Notes: a model not told the origin generated them from the sequence alone. Shown: positions 43,364 to 52,388, counted from the first letter of the stretch. The stretch is DNA of 64,000 nucleotides from an uncultured Collinsella sp. (GCA_902494535.1 CABUTO010000001.1:48707-112706), one strand, 5' to 3'. Made by a program: numbers and translations.

Positions 43364-44839
43364 GTGTTTGATTCTCTGAGCGATCGCCTCAACGACACAT
43401 TTGACCGCCTGCGCGGCAAGGGCAAGCTGACCGAGGCCGATATCACCTCGGCCATGCGCGATATCCGTATGGCGCTGCTCGAGGCCGACGTCAACTTCAA
43501 GGTCGTCAAGGAGTTCGTCGCCAAGACCAAGGAGCGCTGCATGACCGCCGAGGTTATGGAGTCGCTGTCGCCGGCGCAAAACGTCGTCAAGATTGTGCTC
43601 GACGAGCTCACCGAGATGCTTGGCTCAACCGAGAGCAAGCTCGTCTTTAGCAACCGCATTCCCAATGTCATCATGCTTGTGGGTCTGCAGGGCTCCGGTA
43701 AGACCACGGCTGCCGTAAAGCTGGCCTACCTGCTCAAGAAGCAGGGCCGCTCGCCGTTGCTCGCCGCGTGCGACGTCTACCGTCCCGCTGCTGCCGACCA
43801 GCTGGCCACGCTCGGTGGCGAGATCGGCGTACCGGTCTTCCGCGGCGACGGTGCGCACCCGGTCGATATCGCCAAGGGCGCCATCCAGGAGGCCGTCGAC
43901 CACCTGCGCGACGTGGTCATCGTCGATACCGCCGGACGTCTTCAGATCGATGAGCAGATGATGCAGGAGGCCGTGGACATCAAGAAGGCCGTCAAGCCCG
44001 ATCAGGTGCTGATGGTCGTCGATGCCATGACCGGTCAGGATATCGTCAACGTCGTCTCGACCTTCGCCGAGCGCACCGACTTTGACGGCGTGATCATCTC
44101 TAAGCTCGACGGCGACGCTCGTGGCGGCGGCGCGCTTTCCGTGCGCCAGGTGACCGGCAAGCCCATCAAGTTTGTGAGCATGGGCGAGAAGCCCGATTCG
44201 CTGGAGCCGTTCTACCCCGATCGTATGGCCAAGCGCATTCTGGGTATGGGCGACGTTGTCGGCATTATCGAGAAGGCCCAAGAGGCGGCCGACGCCGAGC
44301 AGCTCGAGGCCGCCGAGCGCATGCTGCGCGAGGGCTTTACCATGAACGACATGCTCGACCAGATGAAGGCCGTCAAGAAGATGGGCGGCATGAAGGGCAT
44401 TCTGGGCATGCTCCCCGGTGGCCAGCGTGCGCTTAACCAGATGGGTGGTAACCTGGACGAAGGTATCTTCGATAAGAACGAGGCCATCATCATGTCGATG
44501 ACCAAGGAGGAGCGCCTTCGCCCCTCCATCATCAACGGCCAGCGCCGTGCCCGCATTGCCAAGGGCGCCGGCGTGACCCCCACCGAGGTCAATAGCCTTA
44601 TGAAGCAGTGGGGCGAGATGAATAAGATGATGGGCCGCATGCGCACGATGGCCAATCAGGCGCAGGCCGGCGGCAAGAAGGGCAAGAAGGGTAAGAAGGG
44701 CAAGAAGATGCGCATGCCCAATATTCCCGGTCTGGATGCCATGGGGCTGGGCGGCATGGGCGGCCTGGGAACGGGCGGCCCCAAGTCCGATATGGACCTG
44801 CTGCGCCAGATGGAAGCGCAGATGCGCAACAAGAAGTAA
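43364..44839 (+). CDS. ffh: Signal recognition particle protein Ffh
   Basis: The 491-residue product starts at GTG 43364 (GGAGTG upstream). N and G domains carry LVGLQGSGKTTAAVKLA, DVYRPAAADQL, DTAGRLQIDE and SKLDGDARGGGA. The C-terminal M domain has methionine-rich helices (MNDMLDQMKAVKKMGGMKGI, then LGMLPGG) and ends with a GKKGKKGKKGKK basic stretch and a Met/Gly-rich tail. It binds signal peptides and 4.5S/6S SRP RNA. Confidence 0.96.
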   Translation: MFDSLSDRLNDTFDRLRGKGKLTEADITSAMRDIRMALLEADVNFKVVKEFVAKTKERCMTAEVMESLSPAQNVVKIVLDELTEMLGSTESKLVFSNRIPNVIMLVGLQGSGKTTAAVKLAYLLKKQGRSPLLAACDVYRPAAADQLATLGGEIGVPVFRGDGAHPVDIAKGAIQEAVDHLRDVVIVDTAGRLQIDEQMMQEAVDIKKAVKPDQVLMVVDAMTGQDIVNVVSTFAERTDFDGVIISKLDGDARGGGALSVRQVTGKPIKFVSMGEKPDSLEPFYPDRMAKRILGMGDVVGIIEKAQEAADAEQLEAAERMLREGFTMNDMLDQMKAVKKMGGMKGILGMLPGGQRALNQMGGNLDEGIFDKNEAIIMSMTKEERLRPSIINGQRRARIAKGAGVTPTEVNSLMKQWGEMNKMMGRMRTMANQAQAGGKKGKKGKKGKKMRMPNIPGLDAMGLGGMGGLGTGGPKSDMDLLRQMEAQMRNKK

Positions 44840-44858
44840 CGACTAGTTGAGTCGTGTA

Positions 44859-44904
44859 TGGCGAAGGCCGCCTGGATGGTATTCCAGGCGGCCTTCGCCG
44901 TTTG
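44859..44904 (+). terminator. Intrinsic terminator behind ffh
   Basis: A 16-17-base stem (GGCGAAGGCCGCCTGGA with its complement), TGGTA loop, then GTTTG. Its symmetry lets it also end the converging minus-strand gene at 44956-45720. Confidence 0.75.
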
Positions 44905-44955
44905 CTCGCTGGTTGTCGCACGCGTGGAAGCGCGTTCTCGACGAGGTGCTTGCCG

Positions 44956-45720
44956 CTAGTGGCAGCCGCAGCCTTCGTGCCCGTCATGGTCGTGGTGACC
45001 GTGGCAGCCGCAGGACTCGCCATGCTCGTGGATGTGCTCGTGATCATGTCCATGGCAGTCGCAGGTGGCCTCGCCGTTCTGTGCGAGCGTGCCGGCAATG
45101 AGGGCCTCGACGCAGGCATCGCAGCTGCCCTGGGCGCCCGCATAGACCGTGATGCCGGCTTGGGCAAGCGCGTTGATAGCGCCGCCGCCGATACCGCCGC
45201 AAATGAGCGTGTCAACGCCACCGTTGGCAAGCAGGCCCGCCAAGGCGCCGTGGCCGGTGCCGCCGGTGCCTACGACCTGCTCGTTGAGCACCTTGCCATC
45301 CTGGATGTCGTAGATCTTGAACTGCTCGCTGCGGCCAAAGTGCATAAAGATGTTGCCGTTGTCGTACGTCGTTGCCACCCTCATGGTGTCGACCTCCTTT
45401 GCTGGCCATGCGGCCGTTGTCGTGGTGATGGGGGAGTATGCGATATTGCCGCCCTCGATAACGAGCGCCCGTCCGTTGACCAGCGCATCGGCCACCTTGC
45501 GATGCGCGCGGCTGCAGATTGCCGTCACCGTGGCGCGGGCAATGCCCATGTGCTGGGCGACTGCCTCTTGGTTAAGGCCTTCCAAGTCGCACAGGCGCAG
45601 CACCTCGAGCTCGTCGACTGTCATATCGATGGCATCGCCGCTCGCCAGGCCATCGGGGGTAAAACCGCGATATTCGGGGATGATCCCAACGCGGCGCAGT
45701 TTTTCGCGTCTTCCAGCCAT
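44956..45720 (-). CDS. DUF134 regulator fused to a NifX/NifB-type metal-cluster domain
   Basis: The 254-residue product starts at ATG 45720 (GGAG five bases upstream). Residues 1-95 are a DUF134 domain: MAGRREKLRRVG, DELEVLRLCDLEGLNQEAVA and a helix-turn-helix HMGIARATVTAICSRAHRKV. Residues of about 122-225 form a dinitrogenase Fe-Mo cofactor (NifX/NafY) domain with VATTYDNGNIFMHFGRSEQF and ICGGIGGGAINALAQAGI. The last 35 residues are a His/Cys-rich metal-binding tail (CDCHGHDHEHIHEHGE, then CGCH). In most genomes these are separate neighbours. It is likely a metal- or cluster-responsive regulator. Two palindromes flank its promoter. Confidence 0.9.
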   Translation of the reverse strand: MAGRREKLRRVGIIPEYRGFTPDGLASGDAIDMTVDELEVLRLCDLEGLNQEAVAQHMGIARATVTAICSRAHRKVADALVNGRALVIEGGNIAYSPITTTTAAWPAKEVDTMRVATTYDNGNIFMHFGRSEQFKIYDIQDGKVLNEQVVGTGGTGHGALAGLLANGGVDTLICGGIGGGAINALAQAGITVYAGAQGSCDACVEALIAGTLAQNGEATCDCHGHDHEHIHEHGESCGCHGHHDHDGHEGCGCH

Positions 45721-45734
45721 ACACTCTCCAAATC

Positions 45735-45746
45735 TGACATATGTCA
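45735..45746. promoter_or_regulatory. Operator 1 (TGACATATGTCA) of the DUF134-NifX gene
   Basis: Perfect 12-bp palindrome, 15 bases upstream of the ATG and just downstream of the -10 box, so bound protein would block initiation. It matches 45788-45799 at 11 of 12 positions. Confidence 0.75.
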
Positions 45747-45751
45747 ACAAT

Positions 45752-45779
45752 AGAATAGCGAACGTGCGGATTTGCGCAA
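45752..45779 (-). promoter_or_regulatory. Promoter of the DUF134-NifX gene
   Basis: On the minus strand TTGCGC (45779-45774), 16-base spacer, TATTCT (45757-45752). It lies exactly between the two operators. Confidence 0.6.
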
Positions 45780-45787
45780 GGAATTTC

Positions 45788-45799
45788 TGGCATATGTCA
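45788..45799. promoter_or_regulatory. Operator 2 (TGGCATATGTCA) between the DUF134-NifX gene and thyA
   Basis: One-mismatch copy of operator 1, with centres 53 bp (about five helical turns) apart. It lies upstream of the DUF134 promoter and about 90 bases before thyA, so it could also affect thyA. Confidence 0.7.
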
Positions 45800-45886
45800 G
45801 AAAATGAGGGCTTATGTTTGGGCTGTGGGGCCGCGTGCGCCTGGGCTACAATAAATCTCGCTTATAGGCGACTGACAGGAGGGTCA

Positions 45887-46735
45887 ATGAGCAAAGCTGA
45901 TCAGCAGTTTGTAACCATGTGCCGCGATATCTTGGACCATGGCACCACCACCGAGGGCCAAAAGGTCCGTCCGGTGTGGGAGGACGGCACCCCTGCCTAT
46001 ACCATTAAAAACTTTGGTGTCACGGCGCGCTATGATCTGCGCGAGGAGTTCCCCGCGCTCACCCTGCGTCGTACAGCGCTTAAGTCTGCCATGGACGAGA
46101 TTCTGTGGATCTATCAAAAGAAGTCCAATAACGTGCATGATCTCAACAGCCATATCTGGGATGAGTGGGCCGATGAGACCGGTTCCATCGGTAAAGCCTA
46201 CGGCTATCAGATTGGTCAGAAGAGCCATTACGCCGAGGGCGACTTCGACCAGATGGACCGTGTGCTGTACGACCTTAAGCACACGCCGTATAGTCGTCGC
46301 ATTATGACCAATACGTACGTGTTTAGCGATCTGTCCGAGATGCACCTTTATCCGTGCGCCTATAGCGTGACCTATAACGTGACGCAGCGTCCTCAGGACG
46401 ACAAGCCGACGCTCAACATGATTCTCAACCAGCGCAGCCAGGACATTTTGGCCGCGAACAACTGGAACGTGTGCCAGTACGCCATTTTGCTGATGATGGT
46501 CGCGCAGTCGGTCGATATGATTCCCGGTGAGCTGCTGCACGTGATCGCCGACGCCCATATCTATGATCGTCATGTCGATATCGTCCGCGAGCTTATCGAG
46601 CGTCCGCAGTTTGCGGCACCCAAGGTAACGCTCAACCCCGATGTGCATGACTTCTATGCGTTTACGACCGATGACCTGATCGTCGAGGGCTACGAGCACG
46701 GCCCGCAGGTCAAGAACATTCCCATTGCGGTGTAG
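45887..46735 (+). CDS. thyA: Thymidylate synthase
   Basis: The 282-residue product starts at ATG 45887 after AGGAGGG. It has the ThyA fold with the catalytic-cysteine segment LYPCAYSVTYNVT (near residue 160) and NQRSQDILAANNWNVCQYA for nucleotide and folate binding, in the form found in Gram-positive ThyA. It makes dTMP from dUMP with methylene-tetrahydrofolate. folA, which recycles the dihydrofolate produced, follows immediately. Confidence 0.94.
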   Translation: MSKADQQFVTMCRDILDHGTTTEGQKVRPVWEDGTPAYTIKNFGVTARYDLREEFPALTLRRTALKSAMDEILWIYQKKSNNVHDLNSHIWDEWADETGSIGKAYGYQIGQKSHYAEGDFDQMDRVLYDLKHTPYSRRIMTNTYVFSDLSEMHLYPCAYSVTYNVTQRPQDDKPTLNMILNQRSQDILAANNWNVCQYAILLMMVAQSVDMIPGELLHVIADAHIYDRHVDIVRELIERPQFAAPKVTLNPDVHDFYAFTTDDLIVEGYEHGPQVKNIPIAV

Positions 46736-46744
46736 GTGGTGCTC

Positions 46745-47263
46745 ATGACGTGTAAGCTATCTGCTATCGTCGCCGTGTGTGACGATTGGGGCATTGGGTG
46801 CGAGGGCGACATGGTGGTGTCCAATCGCGCCGATATGCGCCATTTTGTGGCCTGCACCAAGGGCTGCCCGGTTATCATGGGACGCAAGACGCTGCTGAGT
46901 TTTCCCGGCGGGCGTCCTCTCAAGAACCGCCGCAATATCGTGCTTACGCGCGATATGGGCTTTACCCACGAGGGCGTCGACGTGGTGCATAGCGTTGACG
47001 AAGCGCTCTCTGCGGTTGCCGATGAGCTCGTTGCCTGGGTGATCGGTGGCGGCGATGTCTATCGGCAGTTTTTGCCGTACTGCGTGGAGGCCGAGGTCAC
47101 TCATAACCACTGCGTCCATCCCGTGGACACGTACTTTCCCGACTTGGACGTCGATCCCGCTTGGGAGATTGCGCAGCGTAGCGGGGTCGCGACGATTGCC
47201 GCCGGTGAGGGTGACGAGGGCGTCAATTATGAGTTCGTGACGTATCGTCGCATCGAGGCGTAA
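46745..47263 (+). CDS. folA: Dihydrofolate reductase
   Basis: The 172-residue product (ATG 46745, six bases after AGGTGG; an in-frame GTG is at 46736) has the DHFR pattern: LSAIVAVCDDWGIGCEGDM, FVACTKGCPVIMGRKTLLSF, NIVLTRDMGF, VIGGGDVYRQFLPYC and a C-terminal FVTYRR strand. It reduces dihydrofolate with NADPH and is co-transcribed with thyA. Confidence 0.94.
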   Translation: MTCKLSAIVAVCDDWGIGCEGDMVVSNRADMRHFVACTKGCPVIMGRKTLLSFPGGRPLKNRRNIVLTRDMGFTHEGVDVVHSVDEALSAVADELVAWVIGGGDVYRQFLPYCVEAEVTHNHCVHPVDTYFPDLDVDPAWEIAQRSGVATIAAGEGDEGVNYEFVTYRRIEA

Positions 47264-47372
47264 ATCGTCTGGCGTGAACGGTATCATCGGGTTGATTGAA
47301 TGCATGGGGCGGCGCTTAGCGTCGCCTCGTTTGGTATAGATGTGCTGTAAAGAAGGGTGCGGGCTGGCTGCT

Positions 47373-48287
47373 ATGACTGATGCCGTTGAGGTTCTGCGAA
47401 TTGATTCGCTCGAGGACGAGCGGCTCGATGCCTACGTGCGACTGACCGAGCGTGAGCTTCGCTGCGTGCTGGAGCCGCAAAAGGGCATCTTTATTGCGGA
47501 GAGCGCCAAGGTCATCGAGCGTGCCGTGCGCGCCGGATATGAGCCGGTGAGCTTTCTTCTGGGCGAGCGCTGGCTCGACCAGATGATGCCGCTGTTTGAC
47601 CAGCTTGTCGTGCGCGAGGGAGCGGGTCCGGTTCCCGTGTTCGTGGCCTCCATGGAGCTCATGGAGCAGTTGACGGGCTTTAACGTGACGCGCGGCGCGC
47701 TGGCGGCGTTCCGTCGCCCGCGTCAGATTCCGGTTGATGAGTTCTTGGGCGGCGTCGTCGAGGCGGCGGGGGATCGTCCGGTGCGCGTGTGCGTGCTTGA
47801 GGGTATTGTTGATCACACCAATGTTGGCGCGATTTTCCGCTCGGCTGCCGCATTGAACGTTGACGGTATTTTGGTCAGCCCGACGTGCTGCGACCCGCTG
47901 TACCGTCGCTCGGCCCGCGTGAGCATGGGCACCGTGTTTCAGGTGCCGTGGACGCGCATTGGCAGCGAGGCTCGTGTGTGGCCGCATGATGGTCTGAGCG
48001 CGTTGCACGATGCCGGTTTTTCGTGTGCCGCTATGGCGTTGACGGACGACTCTGTTTCGCTTGATGATCCTGTACTGCAGAAGATTGATCGCTTGGCGAT
48101 TTTTATGGGCACCGAGGGTGCCGGCTTGCTCGCCAAGACCATTGCCGGCTGTGACCACGCGGTGCGCATTCCGATGGCGCACGGGGTCGATTCGCTCAAC
48201 GTGGCCGCGGCGAGTGCCGTCGCCTTTTGGCAGCTGTGCCCGCATGTGAGCAATGAGTATCACTACCAGCCGGGTTTGTATCACTAG
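47373..48287 (+). CDS. SpoU-family RNA 2'-O-methyltransferase
   Basis: The 304-residue product has an N-terminal substrate-binding domain (GIFIAESAKVIERAVRAGY) and a C-terminal SPOUT knot with the three SpoU motifs: NVGAIFRSAAALNVDG, FMGTEGAGLLAKTI and IPMAHGVDSLNVAAASAVAF. It is probably an rRNA or tRNA 2'-O-methyltransferase. The exact target nucleotide cannot be inferred. The ATG at 47373 has a distant AGAAGGG; a frame extension to 47340 is possible. Confidence 0.88.
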   Translation: MTDAVEVLRIDSLEDERLDAYVRLTERELRCVLEPQKGIFIAESAKVIERAVRAGYEPVSFLLGERWLDQMMPLFDQLVVREGAGPVPVFVASMELMEQLTGFNVTRGALAAFRRPRQIPVDEFLGGVVEAAGDRPVRVCVLEGIVDHTNVGAIFRSAAALNVDGILVSPTCCDPLYRRSARVSMGTVFQVPWTRIGSEARVWPHDGLSALHDAGFSCAAMALTDDSVSLDDPVLQKIDRLAIFMGTEGAGLLAKTIAGCDHAVRIPMAHGVDSLNVAAASAVAFWQLCPHVSNEYHYQPGLYH

Positions 48288-48412
48288 GCAGATATTTCGC
48301 ACCTGGCTCTGATTCGGGGTGTTTCGGTCGACGCCAGTCGGTGCTAAGCTGACATTGGCTTTGGTCTTAAATTGCCGTTTTGTTGTTTAACATACGTTGG
48401 CGGGGAGGGCGT

Positions 48413-49762
48413 GTGGCTAAGAAATCTACGGCTATCGATGTAACGCAGGGTGTCATTTGGCAACAGCTGCTGTCGCTGTGCGTCCCCATCTTCTTTAGTT
48501 CGTTTTTTCAGCAGGCCTACACGCTTATCGGTACGTATATCGTTGGCCAGTTTGGCGGCAAGCTCGCGCTGGGCGGCATTCAGGCCACGATGGTCCTCAC
48601 CGAGCTCTGCATTGGCTTTTGCGTTGGCGTCGGCGCCGGCTGCGCGGTCATTACCGGTCAGTATTTTGGCCAGCACGATGATGAGCGACTGAGTCGTTCG
48701 GTCCATACAGCCATGACGCTCGCGCTGGTGGGCGGTATCGCTTTCTCGATTCTTGGCATAGTGTTCGTTGAGCCCATGCTGGTGCTTATGAACACGCCGC
48801 ATGAACTATTGGCCGAGGGTGAGGCCTATGCTCGCTGTTATTTTGCCGCGATGGTTGCGGCACTGCTGCTCAATATGGGAACGGCATTGCTGCGCGCCGT
48901 GGGCGACACGCGCGGGCCTGCTGTGATCATCGCTTCCGGCTGCCTTGTTAATGCGGTTTTGGATATCATCTTCGTTGCCGTGCTTCATATGGAGGCTCTG
49001 GGCTGTGGCATCGCGGTGGCGCTGACCATTTGCTCCAACGCCACGATGATCGTGATTCGTATGATGCACGCACCGGGTGCGTGGCGGCTTTCACTGTCCA
49101 AACTCGGCATTGATCCTGGCATTTGTAAGAGCATGATCTCGTGTGGTCTGCCGCTTGGCTTTCAGTCTGCTGCGTATTCGATTTCCAACGTTTTGATTCA
49201 GGTGTCGGTCAACTCGTTTGGTGCCGATGTCACCACGGCTTGGGGTCTTTCGGGCCGCCTGGATGGCATTGTCTGGATGGTTACCGAGGCGCTCGGCGTA
49301 TCGATCACTACGTTCTCGGCGCAGAACTTTGGCGCGCGCAACTACGAGCGCATGCGCAAGGGCTACCATACGTCGCTCGTGCTGTCGTTTATGCTCATTG
49401 GTGGCCTGTCTGCCGTGCTGCTGGTGTTCTCGGGCCCGCTGTCGCGTTTGTTTGTCGACGATGCTTCGATTTCGGCGTACACCACGACTATCCTCCATTT
49501 CATTGCGCCGTTCTATGCGATTTTCTCGATTATCGAGAACGCCTCGGGTTCCATCCGCGGCGCCGGCGTGAGTTTGCAGCCTATGATGCTCACCATCTTT
49601 GGCACCGTTGTCTTGAGGGTGATCTGGGTGTTTGCGATCATGCCCTTCGATCCGTCGCTCGAGCATCTACTGCTGGTTTACCCCGTAACCTGGCTCATCA
49701 CCGCAACCATGTTCACCATCTACCACCACAGCGGCAACTGGCTAGGTCGCGCCACCGCCTAG
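48413..49762 (+). CDS. MATE-family efflux transporter
   Basis: The 449-residue product starts at GTG 48413 (GGGAGG four bases upstream). It has about 12 hydrophobic segments in two repeated halves, beginning QQLLSLCVPIFFSSFFQQAYTL, and includes the MATE-typical LGGIQATMVLTELCIGFCVGVGAG and ALGVSITTFSAQNFGARNYERM. It would export drugs or metabolites using an ion gradient. Substrate unknown. Confidence 0.92.
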   Translation: MAKKSTAIDVTQGVIWQQLLSLCVPIFFSSFFQQAYTLIGTYIVGQFGGKLALGGIQATMVLTELCIGFCVGVGAGCAVITGQYFGQHDDERLSRSVHTAMTLALVGGIAFSILGIVFVEPMLVLMNTPHELLAEGEAYARCYFAAMVAALLLNMGTALLRAVGDTRGPAVIIASGCLVNAVLDIIFVAVLHMEALGCGIAVALTICSNATMIVIRMMHAPGAWRLSLSKLGIDPGICKSMISCGLPLGFQSAAYSISNVLIQVSVNSFGADVTTAWGLSGRLDGIVWMVTEALGVSITTFSAQNFGARNYERMRKGYHTSLVLSFMLIGGLSAVLLVFSGPLSRLFVDDASISAYTTTILHFIAPFYAIFSIIENASGSIRGAGVSLQPMMLTIFGTVVLRVIWVFAIMPFDPSLEHLLLVYPVTWLITATMFTIYHHSGNWLGRATA

Positions 49763-49785
49763 CTCATCCGTCAGATACCCCTGAT

Positions 49786-49854
49786 AAGTTGCGGTGAAAT
49801 AGTTCCTGAAAAGCCCTTGCGGACCGTCAAACAAGTACTATTCCACCGCAACTT
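49786..49854. repeat. Palindromic repeat family A, copy 2
   Basis: AAGTTGCGGTGAAATAG (49786-49802) and CTATTCCACCGCAACTT (49838-49854) form a 17-bp inverted repeat with one mismatch. The arms match copy 1 at 12494-12568 while the loop differs. It too lies between convergent genes. Confidence 0.85.
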
Positions 49855-49891
49855 CCTTATGAGCTGTAGGTGTTGGCGGAAAACGAATCAA

Positions 49892-50377
49892 TTAGTATTC
49901 GATGCCTTGGCGGGCTAGGAGGCCTTCGTCGAAGTAGTGTTTGATGGGACGCATTTCGGTGACTAAGTCCGCGAGGTCGGCCAACGGCAGCAGCCCGCGG
50001 CCGGTGAGCACGAGTTCCGTGGTGGCGGGCTTTATCGCGATCAGCGCTTCGACATCCTCGCGTGTCACGAAGCCGCGGCGCATGGCCTCGCCGAGTTCGT
50101 CCAAAATCAGAACGTCGACCTGTGATATCTGCTCGCATGCGAGCTCCATGATCTGTGCGGCGCAAGCCTCGGGCGTGTCGCGGTCAGCTTGTACGATGCG
50201 CAGCCCCAGGCGCGGCGCGGCATCGTGTTCGGCGCAGTGCAGTTTCTTGGCAAACTGCAGCCTAAGAACGTCGAGCCCGTAGCCCGTCGCGCGCAGCGCG
50301 AGCCCCAGCGCAGCCGTCGTCTTGCCCTTGCCGTCGCCTGTATAGATTTGAACCTTGCCGACTTACAGTGATGCCAT
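49892..50377 (-). pseudogene. btuR: Cobalamin adenosyltransferase gene (BtuR/CobO) with an in-frame stop at codon 5
   Basis: From ATG 50377 (AAAGGA five to six bases upstream) the frame reads MASL, then TAA (50365-50363), then continues open for about 155 codons. The continuation is a clear CobO/BtuR protein: VQIYTGDGKGKTTAALGLAL (Walker A), QFAKK, VDVLILDELGEAMRRGFV, ELVLTGRG and DLVTEMRPIKHYFDEG. No ATG, GTG or TTG occurs between the stop and the P-loop; the first start codon (ATG, 50149) would omit the whole ATP-binding half. The enzyme normally adenosylates corrinoids. Apart from the nonsense codon the frame is undamaged, suggesting a recent mutation, a sequencing error, or use of a non-standard start at GTC. 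Confidence 0.85.
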
Positions 50378-50469
50378 CTCTGTCCTTTCGTGCCCGGCGT
50401 CGGTTTATCGTCGCTCGGGTTGGGTATTCTAGAAACCATTATCAACCCCAGTAGATGGAGTTCAAGCAG

Positions 50470-52362
50470 ATGGAGATGGATGACAACAAGCGTAGACGGA
50501 ATATGATCCTCTACGTGCTCATCGCCTTCGTCGTCTACCTCGTGCTCTCGACCGTTCTGTTCCCCAACATCGGTCACACGCAGCAGATTACGAAGACCGA
50601 TTACTCGACGTTTGTCAAAGCACTCGATAAGAAGAGTGTCGACAAGGTCGAGTACAACACGGACGATTACTCGATTTATTACACCAAGAAGGGCGAGGAC
50701 GAGAATATCGCCTATAAGACGACCGGTGTGCCGAACGATGCGGGCTTTACCGATCGCGTGCTTGAGTCTGGCGCTTCGCTGGAGTCGGTCGTTCCCGATA
50801 AAAACTCGGGTTTGATGACCTACTACCTGCTCACACTCATTCTTCCCATGGCGATTTTCTTCCTCATCGGTTGGTGGCTCAACCGCCGCATGAAGAAGGC
50901 TATGGGCGATGACGGCCCGTCGATGAACTTTGGCGGCGGCGGTTTTGGCGGCGGCGGGCTGGGTAAGTCCGGCGCGCGCGTGATCGCCTCCAAGGACGTG
51001 GGCGTGACCTTTAAGGACGTCGCTGGCCAGGAAGAGGCCAAGGAATCCCTCAAGGAGGTCGTCGATTTTCTGGAGAAGCCGCAGCGCTACGAGGAGATTG
51101 GCGCCAAGCTGCCGCGCGGTGCTCTCCTTGTTGGCCCTCCGGGTACCGGTAAGACCCTGCTTGCCAAGGCTGTTGCCGGCGAGGCCGGTGTTCCGTTCTT
51201 TAGCATTTCGGGCTCTGAGTTCGTTGAGATGTTTGTTGGTCGCGGCGCTGCTAAGGTTCGTGACCTGTTTAAGCAGGCCAAGGAAAAGGCCCCGTGCATC
51301 GTCTTTATCGACGAGATCGATACCATTGGCAAGAAGCGCGATGGCGGCGGCTTTAGCGGCAACGACGAGCGCGAGCAGACGCTCAATCAGTTGCTGACCG
51401 AGATGGATGGCTTCGATAACCACAAGGGTATCGTTGTCCTCGCTGCCACCAACCGTCCCGACAGCCTCGATCCGGCCCTGCTACGCCCCGGTCGTTTTGA
51501 CCGCCGCATCCCCGTCGAGTTGCCCGATCTGACCGGCCGTAAGAACATTCTTGAGTTGCATGCCAAGAGCGTGAAGACGCAGCCGCCGATCGATTTGACC
51601 GCGATTGCCCGCGCCACGCCTGGTGCCTCGGGCGCCGATTTGGCCAATATCATCAACGAGGGCGCCCTGCGCGCCGTTCGCGAAGGTCGCAAGCGTGCAA
51701 CCCAGGACGACTTCGAGGAGTCGGTGGAGGTCGTCATTGCCGGCCAACAGCGTAAGTCCACGGTGCTTTCCGACCACGAGAAGCAGGTCGTTTCCTACCA
51801 TGAGATCGGCCATGCCATTGTTGCCGCTCGCCAGAAGGGCTCTGCGCCGGTCACGAAGATCACCATCGTGCCACGCACGAGCGGTGCTCTGGGCTACACC
51901 ATGCAGGTCGAGGAGGATGAGCGCTTCCTGACCACACGCCAGGAGGTCCTGGACAAGCTCGCCGTCTACTGCGGTGGCCGTGCGGCCGAGGAGCTCATCT
52001 TTGGTGAGATGACGACTGGCGCCGCCAACGATATCGAGCAGGCCACCAAGCTCGCCCGAAACATGGTGACGCGCTTTGGTATGTCCGACGAGTTTGGCAT
52101 GATGGCGCTCGGTACCGTCCAGAATGCGTACCTCAACCAGGATACGTCGCTCACCTGCGCCCCCGGTACGGCCGAGCGTGTGGACGCAATTGTCGCCAAG
52201 TTGATTGAGGATGCGCACGACCGCGCCCTGCAGATCCTCAAGGAAAACAAGTTCAAGCTCCACGAGCTGGCTCGTTATCTGTACAAGAAGGAGACGATCA
52301 CGGGCGAGGAGTTCATGAATCTCCTCACGCGCGAGAACCCGCTGATGCCCAAGCAGCAGTAA
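50470..52362 (+). CDS. ftsH: ATP-dependent zinc metalloprotease FtsH
   Basis: I use ATG 50470 because GGAG lies nine bases upstream; ATG 50455 is in frame and would add five residues. The roughly 630-residue product has an N-terminal membrane helix (ILYVLIAFVVYLVLSTVLF), an extracytoplasmic domain, a second helix (YYLLTLILPMAIFFLIGWWL), a Gly-rich linker, an AAA module (GPPGTGKTLLAK; FIDEIDTIGKKR; RPGRFDRR) and the zinc protease HEIGH site with the later Glu. It degrades membrane and regulatory proteins. Confidence 0.96.
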   Translation: MEMDDNKRRRNMILYVLIAFVVYLVLSTVLFPNIGHTQQITKTDYSTFVKALDKKSVDKVEYNTDDYSIYYTKKGEDENIAYKTTGVPNDAGFTDRVLESGASLESVVPDKNSGLMTYYLLTLILPMAIFFLIGWWLNRRMKKAMGDDGPSMNFGGGGFGGGGLGKSGARVIASKDVGVTFKDVAGQEEAKESLKEVVDFLEKPQRYEEIGAKLPRGALLVGPPGTGKTLLAKAVAGEAGVPFFSISGSEFVEMFVGRGAAKVRDLFKQAKEKAPCIVFIDEIDTIGKKRDGGGFSGNDEREQTLNQLLTEMDGFDNHKGIVVLAATNRPDSLDPALLRPGRFDRRIPVELPDLTGRKNILELHAKSVKTQPPIDLTAIARATPGASGADLANIINEGALRAVREGRKRATQDDFEESVEVVIAGQQRKSTVLSDHEKQVVSYHEIGHAIVAARQKGSAPVTKITIVPRTSGALGYTMQVEEDERFLTTRQEVLDKLAVYCGGRAAEELIFGEMTTGAANDIEQATKLARNMVTRFGMSDEFGMMALGTVQNAYLNQDTSLTCAPGTAERVDAIVAKLIEDAHDRALQILKENKFKLHELARYLYKKETITGEEFMNLLTRENPLMPKQQ

Positions 52363-52388
52363 CGCCGCGGCCGAGCCAGTAAACGCCG

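Noticed and set aside
49892..50149. Short stand-alone 85-residue CDS for the adenosyltransferase C-terminus
   Set aside because: The frame continues upstream through the P-loop to an ATG with a ribosome site and is broken only by one TAA, so a pseudogene of the full enzyme is the better description.
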